64,000 bases of DNA, from the NCBI GenBank assembly GCA_030655075.1, contig JAURWE010000058.1, positions 186,001 through 250,000 of the forward strand, given 5' to 3'. The notes under the pieces are model-generated. The model had not been told where the DNA came from, did no database searches, and saw only the letters and a program-made list of their open reading frames with translations. The stretch comes from Pararhizobium sp. GTDB lineage: Bacteria > Pseudomonadota > Alphaproteobacteria > Rhizobiales > Rhizobiaceae. Shown here in pieces: positions 26,294 through 36,300 of the stretch. The stretch's first letter is position 1. Every line of letters begins with the position of its first letter. The position numbers and the translations under genes were made by a program.

Positions 26294-27601
26294 GTGACAC
26301 TCGATCTTGCCAGCTTTGCCAAAGACCGCAGCATCAAATATTTCATGATCAGCTACACCGACCTGTTTGGCGGCCAGCGTGCCAAGCTGGTGCCGGCCGA
26401 AGCCATTGCCGACATGCAGCAGGACGGCGCCGGCTTTGCCGGTTTCGCCACCTGGCTCGACATGACGCCGGCCCACCCGGACCTGTTCGCACTGCCCGAC
26501 CCCTCGTCCGTCATCCAGCTGCCCTGGAAGCCGGAAGTCGCCTGGGTCGCCGCCGATTGTGTCATGGAAGGCCAGTCGGTCGAGCAGGCGCCGCGCAACG
26601 TGCTGAAAAAGCTCGTGGCCGAAGCCGAAGCGATGGGCATGCATGTCAAAACCGGCGTTGAAGCCGAGTTCTTCCTCATCACGCCCGATGGCGGCAAAAT
26701 CTCCGACGAATACGATACGGCCGAAAAGCCCTGCTACGACCAGCAGGCCGTGATGCGCCGCTATGACGTCATCACCGAAATCTGCGACTACATGCTGGCG
26801 CTCGGCTGGAAGCCTTACCAAAACGACCATGAGGATGCGAACGGCCAGTTCGAGATGAACTGGGAATTCGATGACGCGCTGAAGACCGCCGACAAACATT
26901 CCTTTTTCAAGTTCATGGTCAAGTCGGTCGCCGAAAAACACGGCCTTCGGGCTACCTTTATGCCAAAACCTTTCAAGGGCTTGACCGGCAATGGCTGCCA
27001 TTGCCACATCTCCGTCTGGGACAAGGATGGCAAGACCAATGTCTTTGCCGACAAGGCGGCCGATTTCGGTCTTTCGGCCAAGGGCCGCACCTTCCTCGGC
27101 GGCATCATGAAACACGCCTCGGCACTCGCCGCCGTCACCAACCCGACCGTCAATTCCTACAAGCGCATCAACGCCCCGCGCACCATATCCGGCGCCACAT
27201 GGGCACCAAACACCGTGACATGGACCGGCAACAACCGCACCCACATGGTGCGCGTCCCCGGCCCCGGCCGCTTCGAATTGCGCCTGCCCGACGGCGCCGT
27301 GAACCCCTATCTGCTGCAGGCAATCATTATCGCCGCCGGTCTCGACGGTGTGCGCACCGATGCAAACCCCGGCCGCCATTACGACATCGACATGTACAAG
27401 GATGGTCACACGGTCACCGACGCGCCGCGCCTGCCGCTCAATCTTCTCGATGCCCTGCGCGACTTCGACAAGGACGAGGGCTTGAAGGCGGCGCTGGGGC
27501 AGGAGTTCTCGTCGGCCTACCTGAAGCTGAAACACCAGGAATGGAACGCCTACGCCTCGCATTTCACCGAATGGGAACGCCAGACGACGCTCGATATCTG
27601 A
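26294..27601 (+). CDS. gmaS: Gamma-glutamylmethylamide synthetase (glutamine synthetase family)
   Basis: This 435-residue glutamine synthetase homologue has the ATP/glutamate-site motifs GVEAEFFL, NGCHCHISVW, NNRTHMVRVPG and RFELRLPDGAVNPYL. In GmaS, methylamine replaces ammonia, giving gamma-glutamylmethylamide from glutamate, methylamine and ATP; it is the entry step of the N-methylglutamate pathway. The GTG at 26294 has AAGGGGAA 6 bases upstream and starts at the family N-terminus; the upstream in-frame extension runs through the repeat element. Position between mgsABC and purU makes GmaS much more likely than ordinary GlnA. Confidence 0.88.
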   Translation: MTLDLASFAKDRSIKYFMISYTDLFGGQRAKLVPAEAIADMQQDGAGFAGFATWLDMTPAHPDLFALPDPSSVIQLPWKPEVAWVAADCVMEGQSVEQAPRNVLKKLVAEAEAMGMHVKTGVEAEFFLITPDGGKISDEYDTAEKPCYDQQAVMRRYDVITEICDYMLALGWKPYQNDHEDANGQFEMNWEFDDALKTADKHSFFKFMVKSVAEKHGLRATFMPKPFKGLTGNGCHCHISVWDKDGKTNVFADKAADFGLSAKGRTFLGGIMKHASALAAVTNPTVNSYKRINAPRTISGATWAPNTVTWTGNNRTHMVRVPGPGRFELRLPDGAVNPYLLQAIIIAAGLDGVRTDANPGRHYDIDMYKDGHTVTDAPRLPLNLLDALRDFDKDEGLKAALGQEFSSAYLKLKHQEWNAYASHFTEWERQTTLDI

Positions 27602-27768
27602 TCGACCCAGACGCCTCACGCTTTCGGCAAGAAAAATCGCGCATGGCCTGTTCCGTCTATCCGATGTCGGGAATCGGATCGACAGACGGGCCGGCGCCGC
27701 GCTAGCGTTGCGCTTACAAGACTGGCCTAGACGCGCCAGCCATGCCCTCGAAATAAGAGAACGAACTG

Positions 27769-28653
27769 ATGAAAAGCTATGTGCTGACCGTTTCCTGCAA
27801 GTCCACGCGCGGCATCGTCGCAGCGATCACAGGCTATCTCGCCGATCAGGGCTGCTACATCACCGACAGTTCGCAGTTCGACGACATGGAAACCGGCCTG
27901 TTCTTCATGCGCCTGACCTTCATCAGCCAGGAAGGCACCAGCATGGCCGATCTTGAGAAGGGTTTCGTCCCGGTCTCCGAGCGCTTCAAGATGACGGTCG
28001 AGATCCGCGATTCCGCCCATCGCATGAAGGTGCTGCTGATGGTCTCGCGCTTCGGCCACTGCCTCAACGACCTGCTTTATCGCTGGAAGATCGGTGCCTT
28101 GCCGATCGAGATCGTCGGCGTCGTTTCCAACCATTTCGATTACCAGAAGGTCGTCGTCAACCACGACATCCCGTTCCACCACATTCCGGTGACCAAGGCC
28201 AACAAGGCGCAGGCCGAGGCCCGCATCATGGACGTGGTCGAGCAGACCGGCACCGAGTTGATCGTGCTCGCCCGCTACATGCAGATCCTGTCGGACCAGA
28301 TGTGCCAGAAGATGTCCGGTCGTATCATCAACATCCACCACTCCTTCCTGCCGTCGTTCAAAGGGGCCAATCCCTACAAGCAGGCCTATGAGCGCGGCGT
28401 GAAGCTGATTGGCGCAACGGCCCATTATGTCACCGCCGATCTCGACGAAGGCCCGATCATCGAACAGGACATTGCCCGCATCACCCATGCCCAGTCGGCC
28501 GAAGACTATGTCTCCATCGGCCGTGACGTTGAAAGCCAGGTTCTTGCCCGCGCCGTGCACGCCCATATCCACAACCGCACCTTCATCAACGGCAACCGCA
28601 CCGTCGTTTTCCCGGCAAGCCCCGGCTCCTATGCATCGGAACGCATGGGCTAA
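27769..28653 (+). CDS. purU: Formyltetrahydrofolate deformylase
   Basis: This 294-residue protein has an N-terminal ACT domain (about 1-80) and a C-terminal formyltransferase-like hydrolase domain. The active-site run NIHHSFLPSFKGANPYKQA and ATAHYVTADLDEGPII contain the Asn, His and Asp used by the family. It releases formate from 10-formyl-THF, recycling THF loaded by Tdm, Dmm and Mgd. PurU genes recur in methylated-amine clusters for this reason. A strong terminator follows. Confidence 0.94.
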   Translation: MKSYVLTVSCKSTRGIVAAITGYLADQGCYITDSSQFDDMETGLFFMRLTFISQEGTSMADLEKGFVPVSERFKMTVEIRDSAHRMKVLLMVSRFGHCLNDLLYRWKIGALPIEIVGVVSNHFDYQKVVVNHDIPFHHIPVTKANKAQAEARIMDVVEQTGTELIVLARYMQILSDQMCQKMSGRIINIHHSFLPSFKGANPYKQAYERGVKLIGATAHYVTADLDEGPIIEQDIARITHAQSAEDYVSIGRDVESQVLARAVHAHIHNRTFINGNRTVVFPASPGSYASERMG

Positions 28654-28676
28654 TTTCGAATCGCCGAAACAAAGCC

Positions 28677-28712
28677 AGCCCGCCCGCGAAAACACTCGCC
28701 GGCGGGCTTTTT
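28677..28712 (+). terminator. Rho-independent terminator after purU
   Basis: AGCCCGCC pairs with GGCGGGCT around a roughly 15-base loop and is followed by a T-run, 24 bases after the purU stop. Confidence 0.85.
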
Positions 28713-28781
28713 CTTGCGCCGTTCCCCTTGAGATGTTTGTGTTTGATGTTTCCCAATTCGTGATCAGGCACTGGCCGCCAA

Positions 28782-30170
28782 TCAACCGGAACTGCGAGCG
28801 GACGATGCGTTTGCCGCCAGTTCGTCGATCCAGGCACCGAGCGCTGATGCCGCCGCGTGGCTCTGCAGGACAATCTCCGGCACCAGATCGATATCGGGCA
28901 GACTGCCAAGGCCGAGCGGCCCCATGGCAAACAGGCCCTGAAACCGGTCCGGCGCGGCAAGTGCACGGCCACAGCGATCCACAAGAATACCAAGTTCGAC
29001 CTCGTCACGTCTTGCAAGGCCCGTGCGCAACAGTGAGCGGAACAGCGGCGAATCGATATCGTTTGGCCGCAAACGGCAATTGATCGTGCGATCCGAGGGA
29101 AGAACCTCAAGACCCGTCGGGCTTGACAGCAGCACGCCGTTGGTGGCGATGCGCTCGACTTTGCTCTTTCGCAGCGTGATGGCGCCGCTGGCGATTGCCG
29201 CATGCAGACGCTGGTAATGTTCCGGTGGCAGGCGATTGCGATGGCTGTCGTAGATCGCCTTCACATGGCGCTTGAACCGGCCTCGTTCGTCAGGTGTTAG
29301 CCCTTGCCAGAGATCGCGTGCCCGCAGGCGGAAGCCGTTCATGATGCCTTGCCAGCCGGACCCTTCCGCGTTGGCAATATTGGCGGCTTCCCGCAGCGAA
29401 CGGAATGCGCCGCGAAGGGTGTTCGGCAATGGCAGCTCCGGGGTGATGGGCCCGACGGCTGCGCGCGCGTGCGATTGCGGCAGAAAGCCCGAAGCGGAAA
29501 TCAGCGTGACATGCGAGGCCTCCCCCGCTGCCAGAAGTCTCAGAGCCCGGTCAACGGCGTGAACGCCGCCTCCAACGACAACAGCATTCCTGACGGCGCT
29601 CAGTGCCTGTGCCTCGCTTGCTGCCTCGCGTAGGCCGTAGCCCGTGGCAAGGAAGACAGCGTCGAACACTGTTCGTTTCTGGTCACTCGACACGACCGTA
29701 AATGCGCTTTGGGGATGACGGTCGATGGCTGTCACGCTTTCCGGACACACCTGGACGACGACATCGGGCCGCCGCCTCAGGGCCTCGGAAAAGCGCTGGT
29801 AGACATAGGCGCTGAAAATCTCGCCGGGCACGAAGGCATGGTCTACGTTCTCGTTGACAGCATCCAGACGCTGGCGTGCCGCCTCGTCGGTTTCGAGCCA
29901 TTGCCGGAAATCATCGCGCCTGTCCGGATTGACGGAAAGGTCGCGAACCCGGCTGTTGAGCAGCGTGACGGACTGGTTGACGTCTTCGCCGCCATCGATT
30001 TTCGGCTGCGGATCAAACATGACAAGATGGAAGGGGCGCTCGAAGCCCTTGAGCAGCGCAATCGCTGTCATGATGCCGGTGAACCCGCGGCCGACGATGG
30101 CAATTTTTGCCAGAGGGCCGGTTTCGCGGCTGTGTCGCGCACCGGGGAAAAGGGTCGGGACAAGCGTCAT
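28782..30170 (-). CDS. FAD/NAD(P)-binding protein of unknown role (COG4529-like)
   Basis: This 462-residue protein has an N-terminal nucleotide-binding motif (KIAIVGRGFTGIMTAIALL, about 22-40), an oxidoreductase-like second site (NAVVVGGGVHAVDRALRLL) and the segment FVPGEIFSAYVYQRF typical of the uncharacterised NAD(P)/FAD-dependent family that includes the NAD_binding_9 domain. The substrate is unknown. It is transcribed towards the purU terminator and divergent from the peroxiredoxin gene, so it is probably not part of the methylamine operons. Confidence 0.7.
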   Translation of the reverse strand: MTLVPTLFPGARHSRETGPLAKIAIVGRGFTGIMTAIALLKGFERPFHLVMFDPQPKIDGGEDVNQSVTLLNSRVRDLSVNPDRRDDFRQWLETDEAARQRLDAVNENVDHAFVPGEIFSAYVYQRFSEALRRRPDVVVQVCPESVTAIDRHPQSAFTVVSSDQKRTVFDAVFLATGYGLREAASEAQALSAVRNAVVVGGGVHAVDRALRLLAAGEASHVTLISASGFLPQSHARAAVGPITPELPLPNTLRGAFRSLREAANIANAEGSGWQGIMNGFRLRARDLWQGLTPDERGRFKRHVKAIYDSHRNRLPPEHYQRLHAAIASGAITLRKSKVERIATNGVLLSSPTGLEVLPSDRTINCRLRPNDIDSPLFRSLLRTGLARRDEVELGILVDRCGRALAAPDRFQGLFAMGPLGLGSLPDIDLVPEIVLQSHAAASALGAWIDELAANASSARSSG

Positions 30171-30267
30171 GCGTCGGTTCCTTTCCTGCGTTGGATCAGG
30201 CGGTCTTTCATCAACCGGGCACCCGGCCCGACCATGACGGCATTAATCTCTACAAAAATAATAGAAT

Positions 30268-30296
30268 TTGACATCGCGAAAGCAAGAGCTATTTTT
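30268..30296 (+). promoter_or_regulatory. Candidate sigma-70-type promoter for the peroxiredoxin gene
   Basis: TTGACA at 30268-30273, a 17-base spacer and ATTTTT at 30291-30296 lie in an AT-rich part of the 206-base divergent gap, about 80 bases before the peroxiredoxin start. The -35 is consensus and the -10 is poor. Confidence 0.4.
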
Positions 30297-30376
30297 TCGA
30301 TTGAATTTTGCCGCGCTCCAGCGGAAACAATCCCTGTTCCAACCTGTTCGGTCACACAAAAATTGGATGAGAGACA

Positions 30377-31036
30377 ATGAGCCTGCGGATCAATGACATA
30401 GCCCCGGATTTCACGGCCGATACCACCATCGGCTCCATCAGCTTTCACGACTGGATCGGCGGCGGATGGGCCGTCCTGTTTTCTCATCCGAAGAATTTCA
30501 CGCCGGTCTGCACGACCGAACTGGGTGCCATGGCCGGTCTGGAGCAGGAGTTTCAGAAGCGGGGCGTCAAGATCATCGGCATCTCGGTCGATCCGGTTGA
30601 AAGCCACGGCAAATGGAAGCAAGACATCAAGACCGCCACCGGCTTCGATGTCGATTATCCGCTGATCGGCGACAAGGAACTGAAGGTCGCCAAACTCTAT
30701 GACATGCTGCCTGCCGGCGCCGGTGAAAGCTCGGAGGGCCGCACGCCCGCCGACAACGCCACGGTGCGCTCGGTCTTCGTCATCGGCCCGGACAAAAAGA
30801 TCAAGCTGATCCTGACATATCCGATGACAACCGGCCGCAACTTCCACGAAATCCTTCGCGCCATCGATTCCATTCAGCTGACCAGCAAGCACCAGGTCGC
30901 GACGCCTGCCAACTGGCAGCAAGGTGACGACGTCATCATCACCGCAGCCGTTTCGAACGAAGATGCGGTCACCCGCTTCGGCAGCTATGAGACAGTCCTG
31001 CCTTATCTGCGCAAGACCAAACAGCCTGCAGCCTGA
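30377..31036 (+). CDS. 1-Cys (Prx6-type) peroxiredoxin
   Basis: This 219-residue AhpC/TSA-family protein has the peroxidatic Cys45 in FTPVCTTELG and the Prx6 marks VLFSHPKNFTPVC, SVDPVESHGKW and the long C-terminal arm with YPMTTGRNFHEILR. No second, resolving Cys is seen, so it is a 1-Cys type needing an external reductant. It would reduce hydrogen or organic peroxides in the cytosol. It may be useful beside flavin and heme oxygenases, but it lies outside their operons. Confidence 0.92.
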   Translation: MSLRINDIAPDFTADTTIGSISFHDWIGGGWAVLFSHPKNFTPVCTTELGAMAGLEQEFQKRGVKIIGISVDPVESHGKWKQDIKTATGFDVDYPLIGDKELKVAKLYDMLPAGAGESSEGRTPADNATVRSVFVIGPDKKIKLILTYPMTTGRNFHEILRAIDSIQLTSKHQVATPANWQQGDDVIITAAVSNEDAVTRFGSYETVLPYLRKTKQPAA

Positions 31037-31177
31037 TCAAATCTCAATCACGCCGGCTCGGCAATCTTGCTGGGCCCGGCGTGCTCAGATTGCTTCCCAC
31101 ACGCCCTCGTCGAAAACGCCTCTCCCTCCTTGCAAGCACCTGAAAAATAGGGCTTTCTGCGGACAAGAGGATTTTCA

Positions 31178-33361
31178 ATGATAAATTTACCCGGTGCGGC
31201 TCCTGCAACTGGTCAGCTGAACTGGCGCAAACTTCTTCAAATATGTTCTGCAGCCATCGTCATCGGATCCATGGCGGCAACATTTGCCCTTTCGTTTGCT
31301 TCGATCGTCTATTCGGGGCCGCTTGCACCATTCCTCAGTCATGGCATCGCGCTCACGCTCATCGGCGCCGCCATCATGGGCATAGCCGGGTCGCTGACCC
31401 TGTCCTATCGCGGCACGCTCATGCAGCCGCAGGATGTCAGCGCAATCCTGTTGGCGCTGTGTGCCACCGCTATTTCGTCACGTCCGGGGATTTCCCCGCA
31501 GGACGCTTTCGCAACCGTGGTGGTGCTCGTCGCGTTGACGTCCATCGTCACGGGCGTTGCGGCCTATGCAATGGGAGCACTGCGGCTGGGCTATATCGCG
31601 CGGTTCGTCCCATTTCCCGTCGTCAGCGGTTTTCTCGCAGCCTCCGGCGCTCTGCTCATTCGCGGCGCCTTCGATATGGTCGCGCCCGGCACCGTATCGA
31701 CCGTCAACGCATGGTTCTTGCCGCTTGCCGCTGCCTGGCCTTTGTGGCTCCCCTGGCTCTTCCTCGGCGCGGCGATGGTTGCTGCCGGGCGAATGGTCCT
31801 CAACGGATTTGTCGTTCCAATCGCGCTGGCGCTAGGCCTGATCGTGTTCTACGCATGGGTCGGCCTAACAGAATCGTCTGTCGAAGCCTTGCGGGGTTTC
31901 GGGCTGCTTCTCGGGCCGTTCCAAGGGTCGTCATTTACCACCGGTTTCAGTTTCGATCTGTTCCGCAACGTTCACTGGTCCTTGCTTCTTGCTCAGGCAC
32001 CCGTCGTTGCGACGATTGTCGGGGTGTCGTTGCTGGGGACGCTGCTGAACGCCTCCGGCCTCGAACTGGCAATCGAGCAGGATGTCGATTTTGCGCAGGA
32101 GCTCAAGGGCGTCGGCATTTCCAACATCGCCGCTGGCCTCGCCGGCGGGCTGGTCGGATATCACACATTGGGGGAAACGCTGCTGGCACGACGCTTCGGT
32201 GCGGTGGGTCTTTCGGTCGGTGCCGGAGTGGCGGCCGCTGCCCTTGTGGCGCTCTTCTTCGGCGCGGGCGTCCTGTCCTATTTGCCCATCGGGCTGTTTG
32301 CAGCGGTCATCTGGTATCTCGGGCTTGATCTTCTGATCACGGCCATCTGGGAGCATGGGCGGCGCATGCCCACCACTGATCTTCTCGTTGTGCTGCTCAT
32401 CCCATTGATCGCACTGGCGTTCGGGTTCATGCCTGCGGTCGCTTTCGGCATTTTGGTCGCGGCGCTGCAGTTCATCATCGCCTATGCGCAGGTCGATGTG
32501 ACGAGGCTGAGCACGACCGGCGCCAACTTCCATGCCCGGATAGAACGCTCACCTGCAGATGAGGCGCGGCTCGGCCAACTGGGTGGCTGCATTCAAATCC
32601 AACGGCTCGACGGCTACATTTTCTTCGGTTCGGCCAGCAAGCTCGTCGACCGTCTGCAGCGGCAGTTCCCCCATTCCGCGCAACCGCGTTTTGCCATTGT
32701 CGATTTCAAGCGTGTGGTCGGCATGGACATGTCGGCCTGGGCCGCCTTCGAGCGCCTAGCGCGCAGTTGTGCGCAGCAGGGCACCGAGCTTTTGATCACC
32801 GGACTTTCGCCGGCCCTGAAAGCCAAGTTCACAAGTTCGGACCGAACCGGACCTTTTGCATCTCTGGGGGATCTTGATGAGGTGCTCATTGATCTCGAGG
32901 AACGGCTTCTCGCGGAGGCGGCGGACGGGACCGAGGGCGGTCAGTCCGGCGAGGTTTTGCCCGATGAGCTTGTCGAACTTCTGCGAAAGTACGGCTACTC
33001 GATGACGCTTTCGCCCGGCGACGTGCTGATGGCCCAGGGCGCCAGATCCGATCATTTGATTTTTCTTATCGAAGGCCGTTGCAGCGCCAGTGTTGCTGAT
33101 CGCAAGGGCGACAGCCGTGTCATCAACCGCTTCCTGCCCGGCGCCATGGTCGGCGAGATCGCCTATTATGCCGGCGTTGCGCGCACGGCAACCGTCACCA
33201 CAGATACGAAGGCGGTGGCCGTCAGGATCGATGCCGATGGACTTTCACGGATGGAAAAAGATGACCCGGCACTGGCTGCCTCCTTCCATCGCATGCTCGC
33301 CGTCGTGCTGGCGCGCCGGTTGATGACGACGACGCGGCTGCTCAACGATGCGGAGCTGTAG
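31178..33361 (+). CDS. SulP-family anion transporter with STAS and cyclic-nucleotide-binding domains
   Basis: This 727-residue protein has a SulP/SLC26-type membrane region (about 20-430, many hydrophobic helices; QPQDVSAILLAL, ARFVPFPVVSGFLAASG), a cytosolic STAS domain (about 465-570; YIFFGSASKLVDRL, AIVDFKRVVGMD) and a C-terminal cyclic-nucleotide-binding domain (about 600-727). The phosphate-binding cassette reads GEIAYYAGVARTATV, keeping the Glu and Arg-Thr positions. Substrate could be sulfate, bicarbonate or another anion. The stop lies 10 bases from the stop of the convergent cyclase-like gene. Regulation of transport by cAMP or cGMP is inference from domain content. Confidence 0.9.
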   Translation: MINLPGAAPATGQLNWRKLLQICSAAIVIGSMAATFALSFASIVYSGPLAPFLSHGIALTLIGAAIMGIAGSLTLSYRGTLMQPQDVSAILLALCATAISSRPGISPQDAFATVVVLVALTSIVTGVAAYAMGALRLGYIARFVPFPVVSGFLAASGALLIRGAFDMVAPGTVSTVNAWFLPLAAAWPLWLPWLFLGAAMVAAGRMVLNGFVVPIALALGLIVFYAWVGLTESSVEALRGFGLLLGPFQGSSFTTGFSFDLFRNVHWSLLLAQAPVVATIVGVSLLGTLLNASGLELAIEQDVDFAQELKGVGISNIAAGLAGGLVGYHTLGETLLARRFGAVGLSVGAGVAAAALVALFFGAGVLSYLPIGLFAAVIWYLGLDLLITAIWEHGRRMPTTDLLVVLLIPLIALAFGFMPAVAFGILVAALQFIIAYAQVDVTRLSTTGANFHARIERSPADEARLGQLGGCIQIQRLDGYIFFGSASKLVDRLQRQFPHSAQPRFAIVDFKRVVGMDMSAWAAFERLARSCAQQGTELLITGLSPALKAKFTSSDRTGPFASLGDLDEVLIDLEERLLAEAADGTEGGQSGEVLPDELVELLRKYGYSMTLSPGDVLMAQGARSDHLIFLIEGRCSASVADRKGDSRVINRFLPGAMVGEIAYYAGVARTATVTTDTKAVAVRIDADGLSRMEKDDPALAASFHRMLAVVLARRLMTTTRLLNDAEL

Positions 33362-33370
33362 AGGGAACTT

Positions 33371-36300
33371 TCAGGTCGCCAACGACCAGATTGCGGGACG
33401 TTCGATACCGAGATCTCTGATCAGGGTCTGCCAGGTTGGACCGGCAAGGCACGACGGGATCTGGCCGGTCTGATCAAGCCGGTAAAGCGCCTGGGCCTGA
33501 TTGTAGCGCATGCCGCGTTCGCCACCGGCCTTAGCCGAGGCAAGCCAGCGCTGAACCGCTTCCTTCTTCTTGCCGCGATACCAGGCACTGTCCCCGGCGG
33601 CAAGTTCGGCTGCGGGCTTTCCGGCGCGATACTGCTTTCCCATCCGTGCCCCGCTCTTCACGATCGTAGCACTCGGGCCCAGCAGCGTTTCGTCACTTGT
33701 CCGGTTCCAGAGATTCCAGACCACGTCGCTTGCAAAGCTCATGGTCTGAACCATGTAGATTTGCGGACGGGGAATCCTGCGGATTACCGTGACCAGGCCA
33801 TCAAGCACCGTGCGTGCGCCGGAATTGTCGCCATCCACAAGCGCCAGCAGCGCGCGTCCATAGTGGTCTACCAGATTGGAGTTGTCGTTGGTCTCCTGTT
33901 TTTTGGCGGGATCGTTTAGAATGGCGTTCAGAATGCGGGAGTCCTCGCGGGCTTCCTCAAACCGTCCAAGGCACAGCAGATCACGCAGCCGGCCGTTGTG
34001 CGACCAGGCGATGCTGTGACTGATATCGCGGTCGCGGGCGGCCATCAGCGTCGCATCGCTACAGGCCATGGCCTCCACGAACAGGCCGGCAACCCGCTTC
34101 AGGTTGCCGAGCGACGACATTGAGGTTTCCCAGTTCTTGCGCTCGCCGCATTGGGTGCTGACCTCCATCGACCGGCGGAAATGCGCCTCGCCATCGTGGA
34201 AACCGGCCTTGCCTGTCTCGTAGACACCGGATGCCATGTAAATCCAGGACAGGGTCGCCGGGTCCTTCAGGCGTTCGGCGATCTCGATCGACCGGCGCTG
34301 CAGATCCTCGCCGTCGAGCGCCCAGGGCAGGGCCGATGAAATCAATGCCATGCCCATGTAGATTTTCGCCAGAACAGGGCTGTCGCCACCGGCCTGCCGC
34401 GCCAGATTGACGGCGCGCATCACCTCGGCAAGCGAAAAGGGAACCTTGTTCAACTCGTAGTGTATTTCCGACAGGGTCATATTGGTAGATGCTGCCGCCA
34501 GCGCCGGGACGCGAATCTCGGCGGGCTGCGCTGCACGGTCTGGTCTGAACCGGTAGCGGCCATAGTCACCCAGCACTCTGATCATAGCTTGGCGGGCGGA
34601 ACTCGGTGGAGCGCGATCGAGCAAGGTGGCGCTTTCGGTCAGGAAGTCGGCGGCGCGCTGATAATATCCCAGCGCCTTGAGGGCTTCGGCAAGGCTGTAG
34701 GCCCAGTTGCCGCGTGTCACGCGACTGGCCAGTTCAGGCTTCTTCTCGACGATCTTCAGGGCGCGGGTGAGGAAGTCGACGACCTCGACATTGTTGTAGC
34801 CAGAGCGGGCGTTGTCGGCGGCGCGCGACAGATAATCGACGGCGGCCTCAAGCCGTTCGGCCTGCTCGAAATGGTGGGCAAGCAGGGCGAGGGATCCGGA
34901 TGGGTAACCTTCCAGGGCACCCCTTCCGTCAAGAATTTCAGCGGTGCGGGCATGGAGTTTGCGCCGCTGCTCGCTGACCAGGAGCTTGTAGGCCGTGTCG
35001 CCGATGATCGCATGGTGGAAGCGATAACGTCCTGCCGCAGCATCCAGGGTTTCGACCAGTCCGGCCTGCTGTGCCGCTGCGATCTCCCGTGTGATGAGAA
35101 TTCGGCCGGTGGAGGCGGGATGAAGCTGCAAGAGAATATCGAGATCGAATGCGCGGCCCAGCACGGCCGCGACCTTCAGCGTCAGTTGCTGCGACGGAGT
35201 CAAACTGCCGATGCGTTCGGCGACAACACCCTCGACGCCATCGGGGAAGGCAATCTGGGCAAGGCCTTTTTCGCCCATGCGCATGCGGGCATAGCCGGCT
35301 TCAATGCGCAGGAACCCCTTGTCCCGCAAAGACAGGGCAAGCGCGCTGGTGAAGAGCGGATGACCTTCGGCGTTGCGGTAAATCAGATCGACGATAGCCG
35401 GCGCGCTCTCAATGACGCCAAGCGTAGCGTTGATCAGTGCTTCGGAATCGGCTCTGGAGAACGGCATCAGCGCAATTGTCATGGCATCAGGCCGGTCCAG
35501 CAGGAGCCGCGCCTCGAAGGGCAACAGGTCGCGGTCGAGTGGCCGCGACACGATGACGACCGGTATCTTTGGAAAGGTGGCAACGAAGCGTTCCAACAGT
35601 TGCCACGAGGCGGAGTCGAACCAGTGCGCGTCCTCGACGATCAGCACCTGTGATCCCGTGCCAATGAGTTTTTGCAGCAAGGCGACAATAACAGTCTGTG
35701 TCTTTTCGGCTCGGCCACCGCCGAAGAGGCTTGCCGTAAACCCCGTGTCGGCGATGGCAAAGGGAAGAACGGGGCTGAGGAGCGGAATCAATTCCGCCGA
35801 TTGCGGGTCTTCGCGGAACAGGCCATTCAGGAGAATATCGATGTCTTCTGCCTTCTCGCCTCCCTTCAGGCCAAGCACGGCGGCGATGATCTGGCGCCAG
35901 GGAAAGAAGCCCGTCGTGCGGCGAAGGCTGTCCGCGTTCAACCGGTAGACGCCGATCTGCTCTTGTCCGAGGCGATCATGAAAATGTGCGGCGAGCCGGG
36001 ACTTTCCGAGCCCGGCATCACCAACGATGTGGAAGACGCCCGGCGGTGCTGCTGTCTTCAGCTGTGCGATCAGGTGTTCGATGGCGGCTTTTTCCGACGC
36101 TCGGCCGATCAGGTCGCCGCGATGGATCACCCCGCCCAAGGCTTCACTTTCGACGCTATAATAGCTGGCAACAGCATCCTGCCCCTTCAGCTTCGACGCA
36201 CCAGCCTCGGTAAAGCTGAAACGTCTCGAGGAGGCTTGTCTGGTGTCTTCGTCGATCAGGATTGCGCCTCTGGCCAGCATGGAGAGTGCGGCTGCGCGGT

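Noticed and set aside
34460..35653. 397-residue plus-strand frame inside the cyclase-like gene
   Set aside because: Antisense to a frame with clear cyclase, NTPase and repeat domains.
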